Source: Ricordea florida (Eukaryota > Cnidaria > Anthozoa > Corallimorpharia > Ricordeidae). Taken from it: a DNA stretch of 64,000 nucleotides. Location: the NCBI GenBank assembly GCA_949710005.1, contig OX453273.1, positions 36,898,038 through 36,962,037 on the forward strand, in the 5' to 3' direction. Position numbers and translations under genes: made by a program. Numbering within the stretch: position 1 is the first letter of the stretch; each line of letters starts with the position of its first letter. The notes below the pieces were generated by a model. The model was not told the origin of the DNA, did not search any database, and worked only from the letters and a program-made list of their open reading frames with translations. Shown here piece by piece: positions 36,628 to 49,600 of the stretch.

Positions 36628-36878
36628 ATCGAAGTGTGTATTTTACCATCTTTACTGTATAGTGCTCCATAAGATCTTTCCAGAGTGTTTCTGCGTTAAG
36701 AGCTTTTTGTAGTTCTTTATGAATGATAGCATTTTAATTGCTAGCCAAGGATGTTTGTGATTTGTCATTTCTGGTCTAATAATAAATGAGGCTTTGCATA
36801 AAAGGCTCCTGTTATTGAATGTTAACATGTTAAAGCTAAACACCAGCAAGATTTTAATGGGTCTAGCTACAAACATTT

Positions 36879-37028
36879 GTGGGGATAGTTTCTAAAGGAA
36901 CTGGTGCTGCATTGGTGGGGAATTGCAACACAAGAAATTGGGATAATCAAACAAATTGAAAACATAAGTTAAACCACCGTAAGGTAAAAGGGAGGTGCTG
37001 ACATTTTGAGTGTTAAGCCCTTCATCGA
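36879..37028 (-). repeat. Penelope-type terminal repeat
   Basis: GGGGATAGTTTCTAAAGGAA, AATTGGGATAATCAAACAAA and ACCACCGTAAGGTAAAAG are in the same order as in 25412-25530. Confidence 0.6.
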
Positions 37029-38851
37029 TTTGCTACGACAGCTGAAGAACAAAAATGACATCAAACTGAATTTTTTATTTGGAGATTCAGTGTCTTCATC
37101 TTTTTGGTATAAATAGTTTCTCTTACCTATCAAAGTCATTGATGCCATGATGGTTGTAGCCAAAAGTACAGAAGAAACTAAAGGTAAACAAAGTGCACTG
37201 AAAATGCGCTCGCATGAGCCCCTCGCTCATATTTCCCTTCCACCATGGAACACAATGGAATCTAATGGGAACGTTTGGCTGGAAGTAAGAAATATGTTTG
37301 ACAACTCCATCCAACAGCCCCCTTGCATTTTGTTTTTCCATGTTTCTACTTTGCATTGAGTGGAGGTGACAAGTACTCTATAAAGGAACAGTAAAGCATG
37401 CATTCAGGCTTGCAGTAATTGGCATAAGCTGTTGTGGAGTCCCTGTCTGTATCGTATTATTTACACTTTTTTAACATTTTGTGTGGACTTTATATTAAGT
37501 CTGCAAAGCTAAATATAAATCATTAGTGAGCAATCCCAGCAGAGCAGAGGGTTTTTTTTTGAAGATCCAATCATTCAACTGGTAGTCATCTGCAGTGGCA
37601 ATACCTGACTTCTTTTCGGTTTCAAAATTCTAGGAAAACCCTCAGTGTGGGTTATTTATAAACAAGAATTAGCTTAACAAAATAATCTGTTGTCTAAATT
37701 GAATCTAAGTTTCTTCAACTTAACCTATCAATCTTGTTTACACCACACCAGAAAACATAGTGAACTATACCTGCTCACTAAAAATGAATTAACTGGTAGT
37801 TTCATCAAGTGATCACTTATTGGAAGTTTCAAACCCTTCAAATTTTACTTAACCCATACCTTTACTGTAGTTGGATGCTGGTTAAATAACCAACCGTATA
37901 TTATTTTGCTTGGAGAGATAAATGCTTTGATTTTATCAGTGGATGACATGTAAATTAAGTTTCATCAAATACCAACCAAACAGATTATGTGAATTGAGAT
38001 TATCAGTCCAAGGACATGGGAATTATTCATTCACCACTGAATTCCCCATATCTGCATTTATGAAAGTTTGTTTATTAATATTACTTAATAATATATAATA
38101 TAATAATATTATATATAATATTAACAGCAAAATATATCATTTTTAAGTGGCCCAAAAAAGTAACTTTCCAAAGAAAAGTAGACACTGCAGGAACTGGATG
38201 CCTTGTTTTTCACTGCACAGAGAAAAACTTGGCAAAATTTTGGTTGACACATTGAACTCTACGCTAATTACCTAGGTTAAAATCATTTTCAAATCAAAGT
38301 GTCGGTGCTTATGTCATTTACTCTATTTGTTCATACATAATTTGCTTTATTATAAGATGATAAATCTATACTGAGTCAACTAAAAAGCTACACTATTGAT
38401 CTTAACCAACAGTTTGGTGAGATTGACAAAATTATTGTTCACTGTTGCTCGAGATTTGTAAGACTACATCAAAACCTATGGTACTTGACCTTCAGGGTAC
38501 TTCCTTGCCATATTTGAGTTTGACCATAATCAAATCAAGATGTCTTTGCCCCATATTCTCTATCTGTTCATACATCAATTTATAACCTGGTAAATCTTTC
38601 CTGAGTTGACAGAACAGCTACTGTGTTAACTATAAACAATACGCACTGTCACTATCAGTGCGCACTGTATTGTAAACAGCCCTACAATTGACTGTGTAGT
38701 AAAACTTTGTGTCTAATAATAATAATAATAATATAATAATAATAATAATAATAAAAGTTAATCATAAACAACAGTTTTATCATTGAGAATGGAATAATTA
38801 TTCACTGTTGCTTAGGATTTGTTAGGCTAAAGTCAAAACCTAGGATAATGT
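37029..38851. other. Gene-free region between perilipin-like and Mpo1-like genes
   Basis: AT-rich. It holds an AT palindromic stretch at 38076-38125 and (AAT)n microsatellites at 38715-38753. No exon was recognised. Confidence 0.5.
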
Positions 38852-41800
38852 TCAAGGTGCTTTCTTGCCATATTTGACTTCCTGAACTCTGTCTATGAGT
38901 TTGTGAAGCGCAGCATCTGACCGCCACTTTAATATTGGTAGAAGGTCAAGCCTCACTAATAACAGCAATGAAAAGTGGAACTGAGCTAGGAAGAACTCAT
39001 TTGCCAAGTCAGCAATTTTAAACACCAGACTGTCACCTCTAGGAGTTCTGGAAGGTATTGTGTTGTCTTTAAATGTCACATGACCCAGTAACTGCAAACC
39101 AAAGCATGCAGCAATGACAAGAAAAGCTTGAAAAGTTGTTATACCAGCACTTATCCACAGGGTGCAATATGCAACTGCACTGTACATGACAGAATAGGCA
39201 AACTACAAGGCAAAGATGAAAACAGGCATTAGATGGATTTAGAAAGTGGACAAATAATACAATACAAAAATAGGACAATCACATGACTTTTGGAGGGCAT
39301 ATAGTTTATTTGTGGCCCGAGTAGCATCATTTGCGCCCGAGCGCGAAGCGCAAGGGCGCAAATGATGCTACGAGGGACACAAATAAACTATATGACCGAC
39401 AGAAGTCATGTGATTATCATTATTATCAATACACAAGGCCAAATCGTACAAATTCATTTAATAAGAAAAAAATGTTTAACAGAGATGTAGCATGAAACTA
39501 TGGTATGGAAAGTTGTTGCTACAATACGATCAGCTAAACAAGAGCCAAATAAAATTCCTTTTTGTTTACAATAAAATGTCAAATATAATCTAGTTTAAAA
39601 AGATTGGTAACAATGATTAGCAAAAAGACAGTTTATATTTAAAAAAATAATAGTCTTCCCGTTCACAGGCAATGGACTCAGCTGCAGGGCCGTTAATGCA
39701 TTAACGGCCCGCTAGGAGTCATTTGCGGCCCGCAAAGCGCGTGTTTTCAAGAGGGCGGTTTTCAATTTGGCCGCGTGTCTTGATAATAATATTGGTTATT
39801 GTAGATATTCCCTGATAGCTTAAGTGAGAAGCAAAAATCCTTGCACCTGGAGCAAGACAATATATTTATTATTATGTAATTAATGTACGACTTGTTTAAT
39901 TTACGTATGTTTGTAACCAAAGTTCTATTTAGAATAAGTGTATGTTTTAAACATGTTTTTAACTAAAGTTTTATTTAGAATAAGGGTTTCAATTTTTACA
40001 AAATTCTAATGTTTTTTAGTGTCGCCAATTAGTGTGTAAAATGCTAGAATGATTGACACTTAAATAAAGTTTACTACAACTACTACTGCTGCTGCTACTG
40101 CTGCTGCTACTACATAGTGGACTGAAGATCACTTTTAAACACATCAGTATGGTGAACTCACCAAGTACACTGTAATTTGCACAAAACATTGTTACTGGAT
40201 ATGTTGTGGTTCAGTTTTATCCTTGGCTCAAATTTTATTTTCCTTTATTTCAAACTCATTATCAGACATTACTATACCAAAAAGCAAAGGAAAATAAATT
40301 TAAACCAAGAAAAAAATTGAACCACAACATATACAAAACATACACAGTTTCAAAACAAATGCAACAATGGGTTTTAGCCCTGATTAATTATATTTCACTG
40401 AAAAGCCCCTTGGGGACTTGGAATAAACGTATGTATGTATGTATGTATGTATGTATGTATGTATAGGAAAAACCTTTACAACTTCTTCCAAAACTCTAGC
40501 CTTGTGAGATTTTTCTTGGAAACTGCAATTCTTATGATAAATAGGACACAAAACAGACCCAACTTGCTAAAGTTGCTTTCAAGTGACCTGAGAATCAATG
40601 GCAGGCTACCATATAGTTACCAAATATAGTGTTTACAGGGGTATACAAGGGTTTCCAAAGGTATATCCTTGAAAACCCTTGTATACCCCTGTAAACTGAC
40701 TATATGGTGGCCTACCATGAAGTACATGCTGAATCAACTGAACTAGGTCTAGTATAGGCTGAGGGTTCCAGGGTCCCAGCAGCACAACCCCCCACCCTCC
40801 CTGGGAAATAAATATGTATGACCATAGATACCATAGAGGATTATTCATAGTCCAGAACTTACCCCTATAGGTGGCTCTTGCAAGATACAAATAAGGCACT
40901 TTAGAAGTATTAGCCCTGCTTGGAACCAAAATGAAATAAGGTTACGACCAATACACAGTGATGCCCATGCAATCACCCAGGAGCACACAAAGTGGATCAC
41001 AACATTCCTAATGGGAAAGAAATAAGTCTGTTATCATTTAAGTTGGTTTGATAAATTATCAATCTAGCTTAATGGTGATTAAGTGATTGAAGTGCAAATT
41101 GGTATGAGATCATCAAAAGTTCAATGAATATATTAACAGAATCCAATGACCATAACATCAGGAATCTAGTTATTTAAAATTACTTTTTAATTTTGGCATG
41201 AAATTTCAGTGCTTATACTGCTACATGAGAAATTTCTGTAATTTGATTGGCTAAGAGCAGTGGTATTTCTGCTTAATTTGAAATACCTACATGTGAAAAT
41301 TACAAAACTTTTGCAAGTAGTAGTATAAACAAATAATAGCATGATTTGTACATGATATTTGGCATAAATACCACTCAAGATATTTCAAAATTGTCTCAAA
41401 TTTCATTCGCCTAACGGCTCTTGAAATTACGTGCAACAATTTTGAAATATCCCTTGTGGTACTTATACCAAATTATATCACTACAAACCACGCTATTACC
41501 TATACTAAATTCAAATTCATAATTGGTAAGATTTCCGTACAGGTCCCTACTTCATTATGCATTCTGTAACTATACTATTTCGTTCTTCGCACACAAGAAA
41601 TTTTTGCACGTGCATTACACCAGACAAGACAGCTTCAGCATGCATACTGAAGTAGGGACCTTTGCGGAAATCTTACCAAGAAATTTGTTGCCCATGGTAT
41701 TAGGTAGTTAAATAATATCCTCTTAAAATTAGGGAATAATTTCACTTGCGAGCCTAAAGGCTCAGGAAATTATTAGTATTTGGGCAACGCGCACGGTAAA

Positions 41801-42254
41801 TTTTTCCTAATATTTCCCTCGTCACCATTTGATTTCACATACATGTACTAAAAAAAGTTACACAACACGAATTTTAATTTTTAAGTTGGCTAAATTTCAG
41901 AATACACTGATACTTCATTAATATTCTAATGAATAACTATAGAGTCCATTGTAATATGTCTCGTTCTTCAAAACAAACCGACACATGTAAATGAAGTGGC
42001 GGGGTATTCTAAAGTTGCTCGGCTCCATTTCTTAAATCAAGGGACAGTAGAAATAAAACCAATCACAAATGTTTGTCGCTCATCCTCGGTGTAAAAACCT
42101 GTTACGTTCACAAACCCCGTTTGTCTACCATCGTGAATTGCAACATAGGTTACAGTACTGATTACACTTACCAGAGTTTTTTGTGCGTAAGACGCTTTGT
42201 TGCAGTCTGCAGTGCGCTATCAATAAAGTACTCAAATCCCAGATTTAGAGACAT
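38852..42254 (-). CDS. Mpo1/DUF962-like multi-pass membrane protein
   Basis: Three exons on the minus strand: 42172-42254 (ATG at 42254), 40863-41007 and 38852-39202. Phases are 2 then 0, and the protein has 192 residues. Donors GTAAGT occur after exons 1 and 2. Hydrophobic segments lie at about 29-48, 51-70, 77-97, 100-120 and 145-166. H24, N29 and H33 (THKKLWNVVIH) and G116-H117 (LLGHVTF) match the spaced His/Asn and GH motifs of the DUF962/Mpo1 family. Yeast Mpo1 in that family is an ER dioxygenase acting on 2-hydroxy fatty acids. Assignment rests on these few motifs; an unrelated membrane protein is possible. The start lies 1.4 kb from a divergent gene on the plus strand. Confidence 0.62.
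39274..39417. mobile_element. Hairpin MITE in intron 2 of the Mpo1-like gene
   Basis: Arms of roughly 60 bp: ATCACATGACTT, ATAGTTTATTTGTG and AGCATCATTTGCGCCC pair with their complements around a GCGCGAAGCGC centre. Confidence 0.7.
39686..39709. repeat. 24-bp perfect palindrome
   Basis: GGGCCGTTAATG followed by CATTAACGGCCC. It lies in intron 2 of the Mpo1-like gene. Confidence 0.85.
40071..40111. repeat. Trinucleotide repeat (CTA/CTG)n
   Basis: Interrupted ACTACTGCTGCTGCTACTG run, a microsatellite. Confidence 0.8.
40199..40332. mobile_element. MITE with ATATGTTGTGGTTCA ends, copy 2
   Basis: Inverted ends ATATGTTGTGGTTCA and TGAACCACAACATAT. It shares the TCAAATTTTATTTTCCTTT core with 16396-16532. 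Confidence 0.75.
40429..40463. repeat. (ATGT)n microsatellite
   Basis: About nine perfect ATGT units. Confidence 0.9.
40602..40713. mobile_element. Small inverted-repeat element
   Basis: CAGGGGTATACAAGGGTTT opposes AAACCCTTGTATACCCCTG, and outer GGCTACCATATAGT opposes ACTATATGGTGGCC. Confidence 0.75.
41525..41677 (+). mobile_element. 153-bp MITE, intron 1 of the Mpo1-like gene
   Basis: Ends GGTAAGATTTCCG and CGGAAATCTTACC. Sequence is close to the reverse complement of 28667-28819 and has equal length. Target duplication is not clear. Confidence 0.85.
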
Positions 42255-42873
42255 AATTTTTCGTCCGAGTTAGAGCGATCTTTTCGCAACTCAGTACTGG
42301 AAATCTTAGTCACGCAAGTCTTTAAGAACGATCACGTGATTACCATTTTTCAGTCACACTTGATATTTCCAGTTTGTCTCTGATGATTATGACCGATAGC
42401 AAATAAAAGAAAGATGCAAAGCAAAGTTATGATAAGAACATTTACCGGTGAAACTGAAACCAAGACAGTGAAATCGTGAACCAGCGTGTCAACTGTGAGC
42501 TAAGTAACCTCGGGTTGCTTTCTTTTGAGGCGCGGTCGCCAAGCAGTGTTCAGTCTATTGATTTTTTTGTCTTCTTCGACAAAATTATGGAAGAAAGATG
42601 ACTAGTGTTCATACAGGTTTGTTTGCCGGTGTCCAGAATTTTAAATAAGTTCTTTATTATGTTGGGAATTCATAATGTCCCGAAAACGCGCCTCATTTTG
42701 CTCTGCAAGTTAAAAATTCATGTCCAAAATCTGGCGCAACCTCGGACGATATGTGTAACCTGCACATGCCTCTAATAATCTGACCATATATGTAAGGAAC
42801 CACTGTTTTAACTAATCTGCCTTTAGTCTGTGTGTGTTCGTTTAAAAACTCCAGAAAGAAAAAAATATTTTTG

Positions 42874-43211
42874 GGCTAGATTTCCATGTCGCTCCCCGGG
42901 ATCGCCTAGCAATGATTTCCGCACAGGTCCCTACTCATTATATATGCATGCTGTAGTTGTACTGTTTTATTCTGCAAAAACAAACATGTTTTCACGTGCT
43001 TTATCCTTAACAAGTGAGCTACAGCATGCATAATGAAGTAGGGACCTGTGCAGAAATCTTGCCATCGCCTATACTACGTACATTATGCATACTGCAGCTT
43101 TACGTTTTCGTTCTTCTAAAACAACAAGTGTTTTCACGTGTATTGCAATTGCCCTCAACAATTCAGTTACAACATGCATAATGAAGTCTGGGGTAATACG
43201 GAAATCTAGCC
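42874..43211. mobile_element. Outer MITE split by a nested MITE
   Basis: Ends GGCTAGATTTCC and GGAAATCTAGCC. The element is interrupted after ATCGCCT (42901-42907), resumes at a second ATCGCCT (43064-43070), and the 156-bp insert lies between. Confidence 0.82.
42908..43063. mobile_element. Nested inner MITE with ATCGCCT duplication
   Basis: Ends AGCAATGATTTCCGCACAGG and CCTGTGCAGAAATCTTGCC. It is related to the 153-bp family (CAGGTCCCTACT block). Direct repeat ATCGCCT is on both sides, so the duplication is 6 or 7 bp depending on where the element end is drawn. Confidence 0.82.
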
Positions 43212-43648
43212 AAATGTTGTTTTGTTAATGAAAAAAATTTCAGTGCATCACTACAAGGAGTGATTCAATTGGTGTCACCTTTTTTTCCTGTTTAGTTAGA
43301 TTAATATACATATGTGGTGGTGCTCAGAAAATTATAAACTCTTGATGAAAAAGTTATCATAAATCTTTAATCATTAAAATTCATCTTATATTCTGAGCCA
43401 AGCAAGTGATTTTAACCATATGCTGATACAAATGGGTTTGATTTTTTTCCTAGGGAATAACTATATATATATATATATATATATGCCATACTCATTGGGC
43501 TACGTCTTCTGCAATATCATACCAAGCTGTAGATGCTTCATAGAAATGAGTCAGAAAGGCTATAAAAATATGCAGCATTGTAACTGTTAGAGATGTAGTG
43601 ATTCTTCATGGAACAAGTGCCAGAAAATTTCATAGCAGATTTTATCTG

Positions 43649-46600
43649 ATGTTTGTGAATTCAAATATGGAGCAAACATCAATTCATCATCATGGATATA
43701 GAAACAAAGAAGATAACAGCACTGGGAAAACCAAGAGTTTATCAGAAGCCCCATTTAATGGCATGAACCCAGGAAATTTTGTCAGTGTATCAACTTATTG
43801 TATCAGTGGAAAAATTGTTACTCTACTTCCTGATGCCCATCAGGTAATTGTGAAAACATGGGGTTCAAGTTCCTCCTTCCAGTGCCTTCTCAGAAAGCAA
43901 GGAGTTAAAACAGAAAAATTCACTCTATCAGAGCTGCGAAGATTAAAAATGATTGGGGCAGTTGATCAGGATGTGAAAGTTTGCTCTTTCATCGATATAG
44001 ATTACTTTGTCCAGGTCCTTCAGAAATATGATCAACTAAACAACACTGAAAATGCTGCCAAAATTCAATTATTGCCACCCATTGACATTAGTGAAGCAGC
44101 AAATAATGGAGATCAGGAAACATCAGCATCATCTAAAGAAACGAATGGTCAATCGCAGCCAGCATTCTCTCTTTCATTTACAGTTTTTGAGTTTCATGAA
44201 GGAATGCAAGATCTTGTCTGTTTGTCTGAGGTTAAGAATGTCTTTGACAGTCATTATCGGAGGCCGGAACTTTTTTACCCTTTTTTAGAAAGTTTAAAAA
44301 TATCAAAGGAAGTCATTGCAGTAGAAAACAGGCAGGCTCCTTTTGGTTGTGAATCAGATAAGGAAATGCAAAGATTGTTTATCACAAGAAAAGATGTTGA
44401 GAGAATCGTGTGGTTTACGTCAGCTTTTCTTGATGTGGTTCTGCCTGAGATCACATGGAGTAGCACAGAGAAAGAGCCAAGTAATTTGGACACCCATGAA
44501 GAGGCCAATAAGCATACTAGGAAAATAAGCAAATCCTTGTCACCTTCCACTTCTTCTGATGAAGGTGATTTTGCTAATACTTATACACAGGCAGGATTTT
44601 TGGACCATTGTAATGACAGAGCAAAATCAGAGAAAGAAACTTCTGCATGCAATAGTTGTTTGTTTCAGGGGGAATCACAATCTTCTACCTCTAACTCATC
44701 CCAATTGTGTAATAGGAACACTTCATCATCATCATCTTTGTTATCATCATCATCATCGTTGTCGTCATTATCACTATCACCACTGATGTCAGTGCCAGTG
44801 ATTCGAACTTGCCAGGTGGATGGTAAGGTTGTTGTTTGCATCCCTGATCTTCATAAAATTGTCATTGAGCTGTATGGACAAAGCGTGCAAGTTGGGTATT
44901 ACATGCAAAGACTTGGCATTAACAGACACCGGTTTGAGAGTGTTCACCTAAAATGCCTAAAAGCCCACAATATCCTGAGCTCAAAAGCTACTGTCTGCAC
45001 CTACATTACAAAGAAGGATGCTGAAAGGCTGTTGAAAATGTATGATGAATGCAATGCTCAAAGCAAGTTGCACACTGTAAAGTGGAGTAAACCTATTTTT
45101 CTGGAAGAAGCTGTCCAGGCGACATCCACTGACCAAATTTCAGCCACAGAGGAAGAGAATCCCTTCCAGGAAACTGATCAAGATGAAATAAAGATTCTTA
45201 CATTCATAAATAACAAAAAAGTCTTTGTGTCCATGCCAGATGTTCACAGAGTTGTTCAGTTTTTAAATGGACAAAGTGTGCAGTTGCAGTACAATCTTGA
45301 CAAGCTTGGCATTGTCAAACACAAATTCTCTTACTCCCAGGTTTATAGATTGAAGGCCCTCGGCGGTCTCAAAAGAACCAGCATTTGTACGTTCATATCC
45401 AAAACCGATGTTGACAAACTGTTACAGTATTATGCTACATCAGAGACCAGGTCAAAGTTGGGACTCATTCAATGGGTGCCACCAATAGCATTGAATGATT
45501 CAAAACAAACTTTGATGCCAGTGAATACTGAGAACACCTGTGGCATCCTCACACCAGATGCCCTTCATTGTGAGTCTGGCAGAAGTGGTGATAATGCTGT
45601 CACCACCCCAGAGGATTACTCTTTATCCGACCTTTATAAAGCTTTTTTGGGTGATGATGTTGACACCATCAGTGGGTCCACCAACAACAAAGATCACCTG
45701 TCATTATCGTCATTGTGTAGCGCTGGAGACTCAAGTGAAGAGGCATCTAGTAACGATTGGGACAATGTGCTGCAATGTCCTGTAACAACGAATGATGTAA
45801 CTAGTGGCATTGTAACATGTGCCAGCATTGTCACCACAGTTGCACAGCCCAGCATTGATATTAAGGAGCGAGAATTGGTAATACCCCCAAGTCAGTACCT
45901 GCCAGTAAATTCACTGCAATCTGAAGTCTGTACAACTGAACTGGAAGTGGCCAATTGTACTGCTCAGGTATTTGGCATTGACCGCATCAGCTGTGGCATG
46001 CAATTGTACAGTTCCAATCCAAACAAGGAGGCTACATGCACTAGTCTGATGTGGTCACACCCACATTATCAACCTGTGTCAAGGCACAGTACCACAAGCA
46101 GCACTGCACAACTCTGTTGTAAACCACACATGAACACACATGGTACCATCACAAGTGTTCCATGGCAGACAACAAGTACTATACATGGCTGTCATTACCA
46201 TTCGCATGGCAGTGGTCAGCAACATATTGGAAGGAGTTATTTTTTGAATCCAGTTGCAACAAGGCGTGGTAAGATAATATTGTATTTTATGACTTGAGCA
46301 AAATACAGAGTGTATTTTATTCAAACATTCATTAACATTATTAATTATGGATTAGACACCTGTACACACATAAGCATCATTATTACAAATTCTCAAAAAG
46401 AAAGAAAGGAGCCAGCAAGATGATTAAAGCATCATGCTTCATGCTGCATGAATCTTCCAGGGCTTCAATTTCACGTACAAATCTGCAAATCGAGAGGTAC
46501 CCTTTAAAAATTTTGAGGAATTTCTTTGATACATTACTTATAAGTATTTTCAGGTTGTCACTGACAGTATGAAAAACAGTAGCACCTCTAGTACACTGAC

Positions 46601-49600
46601 TCTGAAAGTGAACTAACCATGTAGGATGTCAACATACTAGGCACTGGATCTGGGTATGTGTGTTTCAAGTCCTTGTTTATGCCCTGGCCTACGAGGCATA
46701 TCTTTATAATTTATGATGTTGGTTGTGGAAACATAGGATAGGTACATGTTTTATAATTATCTGCAATGCGAGTTTATATGCACTGCAACTATTAACATCT
46801 GTCTTACCATGTGCTGGCTAAAACAGATGAATGTTGCTTGGGCTGCAAAAGACCTTACAATAACTCAGATAGCGATGTTACCTCCTCCCAATCACAGACG
46901 AAACAGTATAAAGGTGAGATACTTATTATTAGCTAAAATTAATAAAAATGGTGTTCTATGAGAAATTCAAATTAAATAGAACCAAATGGTTGGACTGAAT
47001 GATAGTACTAGCAGTTTTGCTGTTCTTTAGATACCATACAGTAAATCCTCTTTGGAAAACAGTCCTAAGAAAATATGTGCACTAATTGGTTAGAATTCAT
47101 GTTTCTATAACTCATTATAGGTCACCACTAAATTTTCTCCGATTCTTATTGGTTTAAATTGATTATGTGACGCAATAGTGTTCATCCGTGAAGACACACT
47201 ATCAGCGCATAGTGCCCTTCTGAGGAAAATACCTGGATGGATAGTACCTGTCCATGAAAATGTGAATTTTTTGACAGTTATACCATAATTTTTAGGCAAT
47301 GTACGTTGCGAATTATTGAAATTTCAGGCTGTTTTTATGGATAAATATTTGATTGATCTGCATTTAGTGGGTTTTGACTGTTTTTCAACTGGCACACGGA
47401 AGAAAATTTAGTGGCGAACAATAAAGACAATTTAGAGTGTTTATGTCTCTGAACTATCGGTCCGATAGTTGCTCCTGGGAAATCTGATGTTCTTAAAACT
47501 AGCATATTTTCCCTCGAAGCTTCGCTTCTTGGGCAAATATTTGTTTTAAGAACATAAAATTTCCGTGGGGCAGCTATCAGCCGATAGTTCCTCAACAGAA
47601 ACACTCTGTTGTTTGAATAGAAACACAGAACTAGCACGAGCTGTTGACATAATGGTGACCCGACCAGAGAGATTTGTTATTTGTTGTTCTCCCAAACTTC
47701 CACTGGTGTTTCTTTAACTCCGTAGATTATTGTACATGTTTTCTATGTCTTAAATGTAGCTGGGTGGCTTATTCAAGGTACCAAGTCCATAATAACATTT
47801 GGGTGGCAAGTTCAATAGTGGGCTGGCTCATTGATTTAGCTGATTGCAGGATGTACAGTGTTTGGGTATTTTTTGTTTTGAAATTTTCTCACCCTCCTTT
47901 TACTGCTACACGAATCCTGAGCTCTAAGAATTAATACAATTTTTGAAATAAACCCACAGAAGAACTGGCTAATAGTCCATCGACAGTCTTGTAACATATG
48001 ATTTTATGTAAATTGTTCCAAATCAATGGTAGGATAACATCACGCACTGAACTGCTTAGATGTGAGTAAATCATAGTACTTAATTTCACCATAGAATATT
48101 GCATGATATTGTTAGCTTAATACATTTCTTCTTCTAGAGAGAAGTCGCTTATTAGAGGGGTCAGCTAATTTGAGGGGGTTTGCTCAATAGAGGATTTGTG
48201 GTAAATGCAAGGCTGCCATCAACTTTCTTATCCTTAGAGAGTTGTTATTTCCCCCTCCCCACCCCTCTTGATGATAGACTCATGGTTACCCTCAAGTATT
48301 CTCATATCAGAATAATTAACAATTATTCGCCTCAGGCTCGGTGATTATCGGTGAATATTCACCGATAATCACTGAGCCTGAGGCAAATAATTGTTTTAGT
48401 ATAAATACAAAGGTGATCATTTCAAAAAAGAAAAGAATTTTACAACACGAAAAAGTTTTATTTCATCAAAAGCGCGCCAAAGGCTGGCAGCCATTTTGTT
48501 CGTCGAGGTGATTATCGGCTAATAATCCGAGATAGCGAACCAATCAGAGCGCGCGATTTTGTATAATCACTAACATAATAATACTAACAGCAATTTGGCA
48601 GTGGTTACAGAGGACTTTGATCATGATTAGAAATGATGAGATCCATTTTGAGCTATAGACAGGAAGATTTTCCAGATTATGAAGTTAATTTATGGATTGC
48701 TGTTTGTCAGTAACAGCAATTATTATTAATATTATTGGAAGTAATGAGTTTTTCCCATGTACAGCTGATAGTGAAGATATGTTGAAGACACTTGAGCGCA
48801 AAGACATTGAAATGAAGTTTCTTTATGGTAAGTGTCTACATATCCTTGTGGCGATAGAAGTTAAAGTTTTGAGCTAAACATTGAGAGATCGTTTCACCAG
48901 GTAATCTGTGCGTACAGTGAGAAAAACGTAGAGAAAGTTATGTGCCATGTCAACAATCTTTGCTATCCTCAAAAGTTTCTCAAAACTCTTCAACAGTTTT
49001 GTCCTTCTAAAGATGTATTTTTGACATAATTATACTGTACACGAACGCTTTTTATTATATTTTGGTAGCCCACGCATAGTCCCGCCCAATGCGTAACCCC
49101 CCCCCCCCCCCCCCACTCCATGCCTTATCTATTAATTTTGTTGTTGAAAAATTTTTGCCTATGATTATTATTTAAAAGTTTTAATTTTAAAACACAAATA
49201 GCCCATAACAGCCAATCATCTTGATTCTCACCAGATGCTTATCAAGAAAACGTAAAACGCGAGAGAGAGCTAAGACAAGAAATTCAAAGGGAGTTGGACC
49301 AAGTCAAGGGTGAGTGAAGACTGCCATAGGGCAGACTGGGGACTGACATACGTATCTGAGGTAGAATCATACTTGAAGGTTTGAGGGATGCGGCTCACTT
49401 TGCCGTGAAGTTAAGCGAGGCTTCCATACCCTTTCGCTCTCAAGTTAACTGAAATAAGCAAAGTTAACGAGTCGTTTGGCGACAGCACTTTCATTGCCTA
49501 AATCCAGATTTCGAATTCGAAACCGACACATTAGCTATTTATAGTCGATGTTCTTTTGTTCTGTGTGCAAAAATAGCGACGTTCAGCTAATTTGGCTCTA

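Larger units (their letters stand above)
42255..43648. promoter_or_regulatory. Divergent intergenic region between Mpo1-like and DHD-repeat genes
   Basis: About 1.4 kb between opposed start codons at 42254 (minus) and 43649 or 43667 (plus). It holds the nested MITE pair (42874-43211) and a (TA)n run at 43463-43485. No TATA box stood out. It could be a shared promoter region, but that is inference from orientation only. Confidence 0.4.
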
